Below, piece by piece: positions 52,214 through 61,733 of a stretch of DNA of 64,000 nt. Position 1 is the first letter of the stretch. Each line of letters begins with the position of its first letter. The translations under genes and the position numbers were made by a program. Source of the stretch: Methanomassiliicoccus sp. GTDB lineage: Archaea > Thermoplasmatota > Thermoplasmata > Methanomassiliicoccales > Methanomassiliicoccaceae. A model generated the notes under the pieces. The model made no database searches and was not told where the DNA came from. It saw only the letters and a list, made by a program, of their open reading frames with translations. The stretch covers positions 124,001-188,000 of the forward strand of contig JAWQJJ010000002.1 of NCBI GenBank assembly GCA_033485155.1, written 5' to 3'.

Positions 52214-53529
52214 CAGCACACCCCCTCGTAATTGCTAGTATGCACTATCCCGCGACCGTCAATGACCAGCTTGTCGCCGTACAGCGACGGGTCGGCGTAG
52301 CCGGGCCACTCCGTCAGGATGAGGACGGCGTCGCTTCGCGTGATGCAGTCCTCCGGCGTGGAGCAGTACTTGATACCGGGGAACTCCGTGCGGAACTCCT
52401 GCTCCGCCCGGTAGTCGTGGGCGAGCACTCTGGCGCCGTGGGACAGGAGCTCTTTGGCAACTCGCTTAGAGACAGCCTCCCGGACATCATCGGTGAATGG
52501 CTTGAACGCTAAACCTAGGATGGCAATGTTGCGACCCTTGATATCCATGCGCTTTTCGAGCAATCCGACCATCCTCGCACCCTGCGCCTCGTTGACGCTC
52601 AGGATGCCGTCGAGGAGGACCGGCTCGACTCCGCTCTCTCGACCAAGTGCTGCCAAGCCTCGAACATCCTTGGGGAAGCAGCTCCCGCCGAAGCCGCATC
52701 CCGCTCGCAGGAAATCGGAACCGATGCGCTTGTCCGATCCGACGCCTCTGGCAACATCGCGGACGTCGACGCCGAGCGTCTTGCAAATGTTGCCGATCTC
52801 GTTCATCAGCGAGATCCGCGCCGCTAGGAACGCGTTAGACGCCAGCTTGGTCATCTCCGCCGCGGTGGGCGTGACCTCGATGATGGGCGCGTCCATGCTC
52901 GAGTAAAGAGATCTCAACAGCTCCAGCGATCGTTGATCCCTAGAACCGATGACGATGCGGTCGGGGTGGTTGAAATCGCGGACCGCATCGCCCTCCCTAA
53001 GGAATTCTGGATTTACCGCAACGCCGAAGTCTCGGCCATACTCCTTGCCCGACGACCGTTCGAGCTCCGGGACGATCATTCCCTCGGTGGTGCCCGGGGT
53101 CACGGTGCTCTTCACCACGATGATGTGATGCTCGTCCTTTTGACGGATCTCCTCGCCTATCTCTCGTGCGGCGGATAAGACGTATTGCAAGTTCAGGGAC
53201 CCGTCCTCCCGGGACGGAGTTCCGACGCAGATGAATGTCACATCCGAGGACGCCACCTCGTCCATGTCCGGGCTGGCGTGGAACCGTCCCGCTTCGGTGT
53301 TGCGCGCTAGCAGCACATCAAGATCCTTCTCGAAGATGGGGCACTCCATGGCGTTCAGCATGTCGACCTTCTTGGTGACGACGTCGATGCAGGTGACCTC
53401 ACTGCCCATGTCCGCAAGGCACAGGCCGGTGACCAGGCCGACGTAGCCCGCTCCTACGATCGTCACTTTCGTGTTGGCGTCCCGGCCTGTTGATAGGCGA
53501 TCAAAGGTTGTCTGCTGCCCTCCTGACAT
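52210..53529 (-). CDS. ugd: UDP-glucose 6-dehydrogenase
   Basis: This 439-residue enzyme oxidises UDP-glucose to UDP-glucuronate with two NAD molecules. The NAD motif VTIVGAGYVGLVTG lies after a 20-residue leader. The catalytic cysteine is in GCGFGGSCFPKD, and the central helix contains TAAEMTKLASNAFLAARIS. The C-terminal UDP-binding domain has LGLAFKPFTDDVREA. GDP-mannose dehydrogenase is a close relative, but the galU partner makes UDP-glucose the best call. It is the first gene of a two-gene operon. Confidence 0.94.
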   Translation of the reverse strand: MSGGQQTTFDRLSTGRDANTKVTIVGAGYVGLVTGLCLADMGSEVTCIDVVTKKVDMLNAMECPIFEKDLDVLLARNTEAGRFHASPDMDEVASSDVTFICVGTPSREDGSLNLQYVLSAAREIGEEIRQKDEHHIIVVKSTVTPGTTEGMIVPELERSSGKEYGRDFGVAVNPEFLREGDAVRDFNHPDRIVIGSRDQRSLELLRSLYSSMDAPIIEVTPTAAEMTKLASNAFLAARISLMNEIGNICKTLGVDVRDVARGVGSDKRIGSDFLRAGCGFGGSCFPKDVRGLAALGRESGVEPVLLDGILSVNEAQGARMVGLLEKRMDIKGRNIAILGLAFKPFTDDVREAVSKRVAKELLSHGARVLAHDYRAEQEFRTEFPGIKYCSTPEDCITRSDAVLILTEWPGYADPSLYGDKLVIDGRGIVHTSNYEGVCW

Positions 53530-53920
53530 GGTGATTTTTCAATTGCTATCCGGGGCTGATAAAGCTTGGTCACCGCCAGCCTGGCCAGGCCAGTTGATAT
53601 GGTTTCATGAAGTGACGAAGCACGAACTCGGAGCACATGCTTTTCTGTAGCAGAAGATGACGGTAAAAAGAGGGTTTTCGAGGTCAAGGGGCTATGACCT
53701 CGATATAGGGGGATGCTCACGCCCCACACAGGGAATCTTTGCAGAGCGTTATGGGTTGAATATCATTCAAGATATTAATTATTTCCATCTACTGCTCAAA
53801 TATATTGCGTGGCCGATACCTCGGCTCCCGATATTAGGGCATGCCAATCCCTCGTCTTCGTCTCGTGATGAGCAAGCGAGCTAGCAATTACTAAGTAGCG
53901 TGACCTAATTCCCTCGCCGG
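53530..53920. other. intergenic region between ugd and the CPBP gene
   Basis: This 391-base region between divergent genes has an AT-rich centre (about 53755-53810) likely to hold both promoters. No convincing coding frame or stable hairpin was seen. Confidence 0.45.
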
Positions 53921-54757
53921 ATGGAGTATCGCTTCTCCCAGAAGAACCCCGCTTTGCTGATGTACATATCAGTAGCGGTGCCGATGTCCATGGTGCTCAT
54001 CGGGGAAGCGTTCCTGTTCACCGGCGATATGAACACGTCGATCATCGTGCACCTCCTGAACATCCTGATGTGCGTGATGATGCCGTTCGTGCTTCGAACG
54101 AACCCCATCATCTGGCAGTCGTTCTCTCTGGTCTCGATGCTTCGCGTCGTGAACCTCGGCATGCCCCGGTTCGCCACGTTGACCATCTACTGGCTTCCGC
54201 TGGTCTACGCACCGGTCATCTTCGTCGCGGTCATGCTCGTGCGCGACGAGTCGCTAGGCTGGAAGGATTACCTACTGAAGGCCAAAAAGCTATTTGAGAT
54301 CCGGTCGAGACTCTCTGGATGGAAAGCGTGGTATCTGCCGGCCGGCATTGTCCTTTCCCTGATCCTGGCGAACATCGAGTTCAAGGTCCTCTCGCTGAGC
54401 ATAGCGGATATGAGGATGGTCCCCGACCTGGGCGTGAACAATCTTGTAGCTCTGTTCATCTCCATGGTCTTCTTCGTCGGCCTGGGTGAGGAACTGGTGT
54501 TCCGTTACATCCTTCAGACGCGACTAGAAGGCGTCCTCGGAGTTCCGGGAGCGATCATCTGCGCCTCGGTGGCGTTCGCGGCCATGCACTCCGGTTACGA
54601 ATCTGTTGTATACCTCGTATACGTGTTCATGGTGGCGTTCCTCCTCGGATCGCTGTACTACAAGACTCGAAGTCTGGCCCTTGTTACCCTGATCCACGGG
54701 ACGCTGAACTTCTTCTTGTTCTCCTTCCTGCCGTTCGGCTATCTTGTGTTGTTCTAG
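53921..54757 (+). CDS. CPBP-family intramembrane protease-like protein
   Basis: This 278-residue protein has about eight spans. The EExxxR motif is present as Glu190-Glu191 and Arg195 (GEELVFRYILQTRLEG), and a second conserved region reads SVAFAAMHSGYESV, the histidine needed for the metal-independent glutamate protease fold. LVTLIHGTLNF supplies the last histidine motif. CPBP proteins include CAAX proteases and bacteriocin-linked proteases. An 80-residue membrane peptide is encoded 72 bases downstream, so it may be a substrate or partner, which is inference. Confidence 0.88.
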   Translation: MEYRFSQKNPALLMYISVAVPMSMVLIGEAFLFTGDMNTSIIVHLLNILMCVMMPFVLRTNPIIWQSFSLVSMLRVVNLGMPRFATLTIYWLPLVYAPVIFVAVMLVRDESLGWKDYLLKAKKLFEIRSRLSGWKAWYLPAGIVLSLILANIEFKVLSLSIADMRMVPDLGVNNLVALFISMVFFVGLGEELVFRYILQTRLEGVLGVPGAIICASVAFAAMHSGYESVVYLVYVFMVAFLLGSLYYKTRSLALVTLIHGTLNFFLFSFLPFGYLVLF

Positions 54758-54829
54758 ATATTGAAAGCGGGCCTAATCAATTTTATATATCTCTTGTTCC
54801 ATTAATGTTTGCCTGTTAGGGGAAGTACT

Positions 54830-55072
54830 ATGCTGTCGACTACCGTCCTATCATCTGCCGCGACCTCGAGCGCGATTACCATGTCAACCGCGCTGGGCAT
54901 CGGTGTCGGGGGCGCTCTTATCGCAATCGCGCTGATCATGCTGCTGTCGTCGAAGGAGCTATTGTCTTCGACCACGCTGAACTCGCCGAAGGTCAAGAAG
55001 GCCCTCAACCTTGCCATCGTACCGTTGCTGGCAGTGTTCGTCCTTAACGTCACCTTCATGGTTCTGGCGTAA
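54830..55072 (+). CDS. 80-residue double-span membrane peptide
   Basis: This is a paralogue of the peptide at 40042, with a Ser/Thr-rich N-terminus and two spans (about 20-41 and 60-79) linked by SKELLSSTTLNSPKVKKALN. The second span begins NLAIVPLLAVFVLN. The ATG at 54830 follows AGGGGAA, and a TATA box (TTTTATATAT, about 54781-54790) lies upstream. An upstream TTG start was rejected. It sits next to a CPBP protease gene. The function is unknown. Small size and hydrophobicity fit a signalling, toxin-like or envelope-structural peptide. Confidence 0.72.
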   Translation: MLSTTVLSSAATSSAITMSTALGIGVGGALIAIALIMLLSSKELLSSTTLNSPKVKKALNLAIVPLLAVFVLNVTFMVLA

Positions 55073-55656
55073 GCAAACCCCTTAGCTAACTTCCTTCCTG
55101 TTTTCTCTCATCCGTTCTGAAATCCATCTTCGTTCATTGCACCATGAGATCATTTAGAGGAAGGGAAAGGCAGCTCAGGTCCAATCCCTGCTTATCGTTC
55201 ATCCCTCTGTAGGCGATCATGCTTCGATCAGCCTAGATTAGGTCAAGGCGCTATCGATCCGAAAACGGCCGAGATGAGCATGGTGCCCGAACAAAGAAGC
55301 GCAGGTAGGCTTGGGGCACTAACGCAGGGTTCGCTCCTGGGTTCACATAGTTCTAGCTTCGAAAAAGGGTGCTCTGTGCCCATGGTCCAAGAGCCTTGCT
55401 TTTATCGCCCCATATAATCATCCTCGATTTCCTATCCTCCGGTCGCCTCGACATCTTTGGAACGAGCGATCGAAGAGTTCACCAGGATAATTATCAATAT
55501 TAATACTGAATCATAAATAAAATACTAGTCCATTTCAATTTTTTTTGCTATTACTGGAAAACGAAATAACGAACAATAGTATATATCTCGAAATATCAAA
55601 TCAGTCACAATTCATTTAGCATCTGAATCAGAAAAAAGGCAAGGAAGATTGGAGAA
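55073..55656. other. long intergenic region
   Basis: This is a 584-base stretch, GC-mixed on the left and AT-rich (55480-55620) on the right. A GGTTCGCTCC stretch near 55330 briefly recalls a tRNA T-arm, but no acceptor or anticodon arm can be folded around it. The AT-rich part probably holds the promoter for the DUF354 gene. Confidence 0.45.
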
Positions 55657-55824
55657 ATGGCTGAGTGGAATGCCTTCCTGAGGACCAGGGTGCTCACGGC
55701 GGCTGTTGACCATCTGAACACGCCATTTTGTCATCTAGCGACTAGGTGTGTCGGAGGACCGTTCGACCGCTGCCATTCTCATTTCTCCGCTATCTTGAAT
55801 CGTTCAGGAACGAGAGGGACATGA
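55657..55824 (+). CDS. possible 55-residue leader peptide or small protein
   Basis: This frame begins MAEWNAFLRTRVL and contains four histidines and three cysteines within its last 35 residues (FCHLATRC, RCHSH). A GGAG site precedes the ATG at only two bases, and its TGA overlaps the ATG of the DUF354 gene. It may be translated for coupling, or it may simply be upstream non-coding sequence. The function is unknown. Confidence 0.3.
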   Translation: MAEWNAFLRTRVLTAAVDHLNTPFCHLATRCVGGPFDRCHSHFSAILNRSGTRGT

Positions 55825-57005
55825 CCACATATGAGCAGACCACGTTCGATGCTTCGCGCACACTGGGCGAAGCTGCCGGAGCGATGCCTGGACCGCACAC
55901 GTCCAGAAGGATAGGCATCATCGTCAACACTCCGGCCCAAGTTCATTTCTACCGCCACATCTACGAGAACCTTCTTGAGCATGGCCACCACGCATTCATC
56001 ATTGCTCGGGAGCAGGGAGAGACGATGGCCCTTCTGCGAGAGTATCAACTCCCTTACGAAGTTTACACCGGCCCCCTGACCTCCAAGATGGGCAAGGTAA
56101 TGTCCTTGCCCCGGAACGTGCTGGACGCAGCGAGCATACTGAAGAAGCATCGGGTCGACCTCATCACTGGGTTCGGGGTCTACGACGCCTATACCTCGGC
56201 CCTCCTGGGCGTCCCCAATGTGATCTTTTCTGACAACGAACCATCGATGGGGATCGGGTCCTATGCCCTCCAGTTCAGGCTGTACTTCCCCTTCGTCGAT
56301 TCTATCCTCACTCCCTCCTACTACAAGAAGGACCTGGGAGAGAAGCACATCCGAATCCAGGGCATCAAGGAGATGGCCTATCTGCATCCCAGCCGGTACA
56401 CCCCGGACCCGTCGGTGTACGAGAGCATGGGGCTGAGCAAGGGGGAGCGCTATTCATTGCTGCGGTTCAATTGTCTGGACGCCATCCATGACATCGGGGT
56501 CGGAGGCTTCAATGACGATGACAAGAGGCGGCTGGTCAAAGAGTTGGAGAACTACGGGCAGGTGTTCATCTCCTCGGAAAAGTGCGTTCCTCGGGGGCTG
56601 GAGGATCATGTCATCAAGATACCCAAGAACCGCATTCACGACGCCCTCTTCTATGCCACCCTATTGGTGACGGACACCGGGACCATGGCCACCGAGGCCG
56701 CGCTGCTCGGCACTCCGACAGTTCGATGCGCTTCCTATGTAGGGGTCAGCGACCTGGGCAACTTCATCGAACTGGAGAAGAAGTACCATCTGCTCTTCAA
56801 CTACCGTGATTCGGCCGAAGCTATCGCTCGAGCTGCCGAGCTCATCAAGGATGACACGATAAAGGCTGAATGGGCGCGGAGAAGGCAATCCCTCTATGCC
56901 GACAACGTAGACGTCTGCGCTCTGATGACCTGGTACATCGAGAACTATCCTGAGAGCTACGATGAGCTGAGAAATAATCCCAACCTGCAGGAACGATACC
57001 GGTGA
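55821..57005 (+). CDS. DUF354 family GT-B-like protein
   Basis: This 394-residue protein of the archaeal/bacterial DUF354 family has a glycosyltransferase-like GT-B fold. It begins MTTYEQ, followed near residue 30 by RRIGIIVNTPAQVHFYRHIYENLLEHGH. The second domain has FISSEKCVPRGLEDHVIKIP and the nucleotide-sugar-like loop LLVTDTGTMATEAALLGTPTVR, which recalls WecB-like and MurG-like enzymes. It probably takes part in surface glycan synthesis. The ATG at 55821 follows GAGAGGG. Confidence 0.88.
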   Translation: MTTYEQTTFDASRTLGEAAGAMPGPHTSRRIGIIVNTPAQVHFYRHIYENLLEHGHHAFIIAREQGETMALLREYQLPYEVYTGPLTSKMGKVMSLPRNVLDAASILKKHRVDLITGFGVYDAYTSALLGVPNVIFSDNEPSMGIGSYALQFRLYFPFVDSILTPSYYKKDLGEKHIRIQGIKEMAYLHPSRYTPDPSVYESMGLSKGERYSLLRFNCLDAIHDIGVGGFNDDDKRRLVKELENYGQVFISSEKCVPRGLEDHVIKIPKNRIHDALFYATLLVTDTGTMATEAALLGTPTVRCASYVGVSDLGNFIELEKKYHLLFNYRDSAEAIARAAELIKDDTIKAEWARRRQSLYADNVDVCALMTWYIENYPESYDELRNNPNLQERYR

Positions 57006-57068
57006 TCGGGGACCTGTGGGCAATGGCCCCTCGAGGGCCGTAATGATGACCTCTTGGGAGCGGACAGG

Positions 57069-58268
57069 ATGAATCGACCTGCATCTCCTTTGATCCTTGC
57101 GCCCCACTGCATGACCTTCATCGAGGACTCGCTGCGGGCCTGTTCCCCCTTCCTTAGGAACGCATCGGTCATCATTCATCACAATCCCCTGGCCGAGCTG
57201 TCCAGTGTGATGCCGGCGGTCGGATATGTCGGAAGAATGAGGAGGTTCAGGAAGAAGGCGATCTCTCCGGAGCGAGAGCTTCCTTCTAACGTACACCTTC
57301 ATGTCGCCTCCTCCTTTTATTTCGTCCCCGATGGGTCCAACCGGCGACTGGCCCAAAAGGTCGCCAGGGTCGCGGAGCGGACGATCCGAAAGGAGAAGAT
57401 CGAGTTCGATCTCATCCACGCTCATTTCACCTGGCCGGACGGAGGGGCCGGTGCTCTGTTGAAGAAAAAATTCGGAGTGCCGCTAATCGTCACCGCCCAT
57501 GGCTACGATGCGTACTCCCTTCCGTTCAAGGACGCCAAATGGAAGGCGACGATATCCCGGGAGCTCAACGAGGCCGATTGCATCGTTACCGTCAGTCAAA
57601 GAAATGCCAGGTGCCTGAGAGAGCTGGACGTGAGCACGCCTATCGAGATCATTCCCAACGGCTTCGACGACCGCCTCTTCCACCCCATGAGCGACATGGA
57701 TGCGATCCGATCGAGGCTTGGTCTGCCGGCCGGGCGTCTCATCCTTGCCGTGGGGAACCTGGAACGGGTGAAGGGGCACGAGGTTCTCATCGAGGCCTTC
57801 AGCTCTCTGGCCAAGCGCGATGACGTCACCCTGATCATCGTCGGCTCCGGCCCCCAGAGAGCACACCTGGAGAAAAAGGTCAAGGAGCTCAGCCTGAGCG
57901 GAAGAATTATTTTTTCTGGCAGCAGGCCGCACTCCGAGATCCCTCTGTGGATCAACGCCTGCGATGTTGTCGCTCTCTCTAGCAAGAACGAAGGAAACCC
58001 CACGGTCATGTTCGAGACCCTGGGCTGCGGCAAACCGTTCGTGGGGACCCGTGTGGGAGGAGTGCCCGACGTCATTACCGACGATGTTGGCATCTTGTGC
58101 GATCCGGGCGATCCTCGAGATCTCGCCGAAAAACTGTCGATGGCCTTGGATAGGCAATGGGATAAGGAGAAGATTGTAGCCCATGCCCGCCGATTCACCT
58201 GGGAGCAGAACGCAAAGCAGCTCCTCAGGATTTATGAGCGAGTAATAGTCAATGGCACGACCAATTAG
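57069..58268 (+). CDS. GT4-type glycosyltransferase
   Basis: This 399-residue GT-B enzyme has, in the acceptor half, FDLIHAHFTWPDGGAGALL and VTAHGYDAYSLP. The donor half has LAVGNLERVKGHEVLIEAF, LIIVGSGPQRAHLE and the EX7E-type segment NEGNPTVMFETLGCGKP. The ATG at 57069 was chosen because GGGAGCGG precedes it. An upstream TTG frame would add only five residues. It follows the DUF354 gene by 63 bases and is probably in the same operon. Confidence 0.92.
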   Translation: MNRPASPLILAPHCMTFIEDSLRACSPFLRNASVIIHHNPLAELSSVMPAVGYVGRMRRFRKKAISPERELPSNVHLHVASSFYFVPDGSNRRLAQKVARVAERTIRKEKIEFDLIHAHFTWPDGGAGALLKKKFGVPLIVTAHGYDAYSLPFKDAKWKATISRELNEADCIVTVSQRNARCLRELDVSTPIEIIPNGFDDRLFHPMSDMDAIRSRLGLPAGRLILAVGNLERVKGHEVLIEAFSSLAKRDDVTLIIVGSGPQRAHLEKKVKELSLSGRIIFSGSRPHSEIPLWINACDVVALSSKNEGNPTVMFETLGCGKPFVGTRVGGVPDVITDDVGILCDPGDPRDLAEKLSMALDRQWDKEKIVAHARRFTWEQNAKQLLRIYERVIVNGTTN

Positions 58269-58321
58269 GGAAGAATGCAATAGTCGAAGGGCAGGGCCAT
58301 TGAGCGTAACGGTGCAATCTT

Positions 58322-59551
58322 CTAGCCCCGGCCCCTTTCGCTAAGAAGCTCGTCATACACCTTCAGCTCTGTCGCTACCCTGTTCTCCCAGGAGCGGTTC
58401 TTGGCGATGAAGTCGTGAGCCCGGGCGCCGATGGCAGCGGCGGCAGTACGGTTCTTGTAAAGATGATCTAACTGCTTGGCCAGCTCCTGCGTGTCTCCCG
58501 ACCTAACCAATATGCCGGTGTCCATGTTCTGGATGAGCAAGCTTGTTTGCCCCGAATCGAAGGCGATCACCGGTTTGCCGCAGGCCATGGTCTCCTGGGT
58601 GGAGAGGTTCAGGTTGCTGTACGTGCTCGTCGCCAATCCCACGTCGCAGATGGAATAATATCGGGGCATATCCGAATTGCTGATGGGTCCGAGGAATTTT
58701 ACTCGATTTGAGATGCCCAGGTCGCTGACCAATCTTTCCAAGGATGCTCTTTCATTCCCACCGCCGGCGATGACGAGGACGGCGGACGATCGCGTATTGA
58801 TATTCAGGAATTCCTTGAAGGCGGTGATGGCATGCTCCACTCCCTTGATGGGGATCAGCGTATGCGCGGATTGCACAACGAAGTCGGCATCTTTCAGACC
58901 TAGGTGCTGAACGAGCTTCTCATCCCTAGGCATGGGGAAGAATCTCTCACTGTCAATGGAATGATAAACGACCGATGCTCTTCGAGGAAAGACCTGAGTG
59001 AACTTTCGTGGGGCGGGGGAGCCGTCCTCCACCACGAAGAGGTGATCGGGGGGCATGACCCTCGAGAATAGCCTAGTGGCGAGCGTTTCAAACCTGCCCT
59101 CAGCTTCCGAGTAAGCATCCTGGGCCCCATGGGCCATCCAGACGATCGGCTTTCCCGTAAGCTTGCTGGCGATGGCCACGCTCATCCCGAGGTAGACGCC
59201 ATGAACGTGGATGATGTCGATCCCATGCTCTCTGTTGAGCTTAATTATCTCGGGTACAGTGCAAAGGCCGTAGGAGAACACCCAAAGGTACTGGAGCGGC
59301 AGCCATCTGAACCATCTTCCCCGCTTCAATCTGCCAAGGAGCTTGAACCGTGGATATTTCACTCGGATTACCGGGAACGGCAGGGCGGCATCGCATTCTT
59401 CGGTCCCTTCCATTTTCGGGGCGATGACGAACTGGTTCCTGCAATGAGCATTGATCTTCTTGGCCAGCTCCACGGTGTGAGTGACAGACCCGCCGGTCCT
59501 TGGAAGGAACTCATAAACGACCCGGCAAACGGACGGCTTCTCGGCGGTCAT
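58322..59551 (-). CDS. GT4-type glycosyltransferase
   Basis: This 409-residue GT-B enzyme has YEFLPRTGGSVTHTVELAKK at the N-terminus and GIDIIHVHGVYLGMSVAIAS in the acceptor domain. The donor domain has a SAHTLIPIKGVEHAITAF start, LVIAGGGNERASL and the diverged catalytic stretch YSNLNLSTQETMACGKP. It converges with the preceding glycosyltransferase gene. It lies downstream of a large membrane protein and the second flippase on the same strand and probably shares their glycan pathway. Confidence 0.92.
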   Translation of the reverse strand: MTAEKPSVCRVVYEFLPRTGGSVTHTVELAKKINAHCRNQFVIAPKMEGTEECDAALPFPVIRVKYPRFKLLGRLKRGRWFRWLPLQYLWVFSYGLCTVPEIIKLNREHGIDIIHVHGVYLGMSVAIASKLTGKPIVWMAHGAQDAYSEAEGRFETLATRLFSRVMPPDHLFVVEDGSPAPRKFTQVFPRRASVVYHSIDSERFFPMPRDEKLVQHLGLKDADFVVQSAHTLIPIKGVEHAITAFKEFLNINTRSSAVLVIAGGGNERASLERLVSDLGISNRVKFLGPISNSDMPRYYSICDVGLATSTYSNLNLSTQETMACGKPVIAFDSGQTSLLIQNMDTGILVRSGDTQELAKQLDHLYKNRTAAAAIGARAHDFIAKNRSWENRVATELKVYDELLSERGRG

Positions 59552-59645
59552 GTCACCCGCTTCACGACCATGTGGGTGATGAACGAGTCCACGCGCGAAG
59601 CATCATGATCGCCACCACGGACCATTCCGATCCCACGTGCCAATT

Positions 59646-61505
59646 TCAACCGCTTATCCTGTATGCCGAGTAGCCCCCATCCACGTATATCCTGGATGCC
59701 GAAGAGTCAACCAAGGCGAATCGGTCGAAGTCGGCATCGCTGAACCTGCCCACTCCGTTCCAGACCCCGGTGTAGGCGGTCCGGTCGATCTCGCCGATAA
59801 GGACATAGGAGTCGGCGAAGGTGGAGTTCTGACCCAAGATCTCCGTTTCGTTATAGCCGAAGTGGTCCGGTACGATCGCCTTGCTTTCGGCGCCGATGGC
59901 GATGCTGCCGTTGATCGTTCCCAGCAAAGCATCGGCCAGCCTGTGAGGCGGAGTGAGGATGTAAGCGCAAGCGGCTTGCCCCTCCTTTTCCTGCAGGACC
60001 CATTCCACTCCCTGCAGATCCATATCCGTCACCTGGGTGTTAGGCTGGGCGATGAGGGGGGACGGATACAGAGAAATGACGCTGGATATCGACGCCAGCA
60101 TCAGCATGGCGATGATGATCCCGGAGAAGAGGAGGCGGTTCAGCTTGATGTGGTTAGTTATCCACGCCCGGCGCTGACCCTCCTTTTGCCAGCTGCTCCA
60201 GAGGGTCGTGACCCTTCTCAGCACGATCGATAGGGCCGGCGCGGCCAGCAGGGGGGTGAAGATCACACTGTAGAAGAAGAACCGCCCGCCGGCCAGGGCC
60301 GACAGACCGGGGAAGCCCACCAGGAACGCGAAATAGATGAAGCCGGTGAGGATGAACACGACCGCTAGCGACAGGTAGCTGATGTGCTCGCTCTTCAGAC
60401 CTGACGAACGAATGCTCTTCCATATCGCGAGCATGCCGAGGAACGATATCAGGATGAGAAGGATGTCGGCGCCGTAGATCTTCAGTAACAGCACGACGAC
60501 GTCGAACCCGGCCATGTTCAGCTTGTTAAGGCTTACGCCGATGACGGCGACCTGGTCGGTCCCGAACCCGGTGGTGATGTGCTGCCACATCAGGTGCATG
60601 TTCAGCTTGAAGTTCTGGAACGAGAGCACCCAGGGCAGGAAGCTGACCAGTCCGATGAAGACGAAGGCGATCGAAGCATTCAACACCGGTCTCGATGCCG
60701 GCGCCGACCGCCTCTTCATGGCGAACGAGACGACCTTCTTCAACACCTCCAGGCAGGCGATGCAGATGATGACGATGAGCGCGGAGAGCGGATGGAACAG
60801 AGGATAGATGATGAGGAAGAAGATGAACAGGCCCTTCAGGATGAAGGAGCTGCTTCTCAAGTAGAGATAAAAGAGCAGGGGCAGGAAGAGGATCGACCAG
60901 CCGTTGGGCATCAGGTACACGTTGTATTGGGCGCCAAGCATGATGGCGCTGGCGATGAGGGCGGCGATGATCCGGTTGTCCTTGTTGGGAAAGATGGCCC
61001 TCGCCAGGATGTAGGTGAAAGCGACGAACAGCAGGGAGATCATGGCCGTGCTGAGGTTGGCCACGGTAATGTCCAGACCGGTGATGGACATGATCGCGAA
61101 CAGCAGGATGTGCACGACCGGGTAGTAATCATCGGACGGGAGATGGCCGGTGAAGACGATGTCCTTGACGAACCCGATGTGGGTGAGCTGATCTCCCTGC
61201 CAGTCAGCGTAACCTCTTATGTACGGTATGAGCAGCAGGGTCGCCCTCGCCAGGATGATTACGAGCAGCCCGAGCATCCAGAGTCTGGAGGTCTTGTACT
61301 GGAAGGTGACGATCTGGTGGATGACGATCGATACGCCCCCCGCCAGCGCCGCGAAGAACAGGATCCACACCACGAGGGGGGTCGAGCTGTAGATCGATAT
61401 CTCATAGCCTGTCGCCGGCGTTTGGTAGGCGATGACCATCGCTGCCGTTAGGAGAAGGAAACAGATGATCAATAATGCCCTTGTTAACCGCGGACTTTTG
61501 ACCAT
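59646..61505 (-). CDS. large polytopic membrane protein, GT-C-like
   Basis: This 619-residue protein has about thirteen spans and a C-terminal extracellular domain (about 500-619). An acidic loop after an early span (YADWQGDQLTHIGFVKDIVFTGHLP) contains Asp residues placed like those of GT-C glycosyltransferases. It resembles the protein at 42708 in design (polytopic core, soluble tail) but not closely in sequence. It is probably a lipid-linked sugar transferase or polymerase in the surface glycan pathway. The family assignment is uncertain. Confidence 0.78.
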   Translation of the reverse strand: MVKSPRLTRALLIICFLLLTAAMVIAYQTPATGYEISIYSSTPLVVWILFFAALAGGVSIVIHQIVTFQYKTSRLWMLGLLVIILARATLLLIPYIRGYADWQGDQLTHIGFVKDIVFTGHLPSDDYYPVVHILLFAIMSITGLDITVANLSTAMISLLFVAFTYILARAIFPNKDNRIIAALIASAIMLGAQYNVYLMPNGWSILFLPLLFYLYLRSSSFILKGLFIFFLIIYPLFHPLSALIVIICIACLEVLKKVVSFAMKRRSAPASRPVLNASIAFVFIGLVSFLPWVLSFQNFKLNMHLMWQHITTGFGTDQVAVIGVSLNKLNMAGFDVVVLLLKIYGADILLILISFLGMLAIWKSIRSSGLKSEHISYLSLAVVFILTGFIYFAFLVGFPGLSALAGGRFFFYSVIFTPLLAAPALSIVLRRVTTLWSSWQKEGQRRAWITNHIKLNRLLFSGIIIAMLMLASISSVISLYPSPLIAQPNTQVTDMDLQGVEWVLQEKEGQAACAYILTPPHRLADALLGTINGSIAIGAESKAIVPDHFGYNETEILGQNSTFADSYVLIGEIDRTAYTGVWNGVGRFSDADFDRFALVDSSASRIYVDGGYSAYRISG

Positions 61506-61733
61506 GGAGGGGTTCGGCCAGTGAATATCCGATTAGCTAATAATGGTTTGTAGTTAATTATTTGGTTTTTATTTTTCCAGCAGTAAAAACGAACCCTCGA
61601 TCCGAATGAAAAGAATGCATGCAAGTTGTCATTCTATCGAAGAGGGCGGAGCTTGACGATCTCTTAGGCCACTGTACACCTTATTGCTTCTGGGAGATGC
61701 TAAGGCCATCGTGAACTCCTGGGCGATTGAGGT

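Noticed and set aside
55325-55350. tRNA-like GGTTCGCTCC stretch
   Set aside because: The surrounding bases cannot form acceptor, D or anticodon arms, so it is not a tRNA gene.
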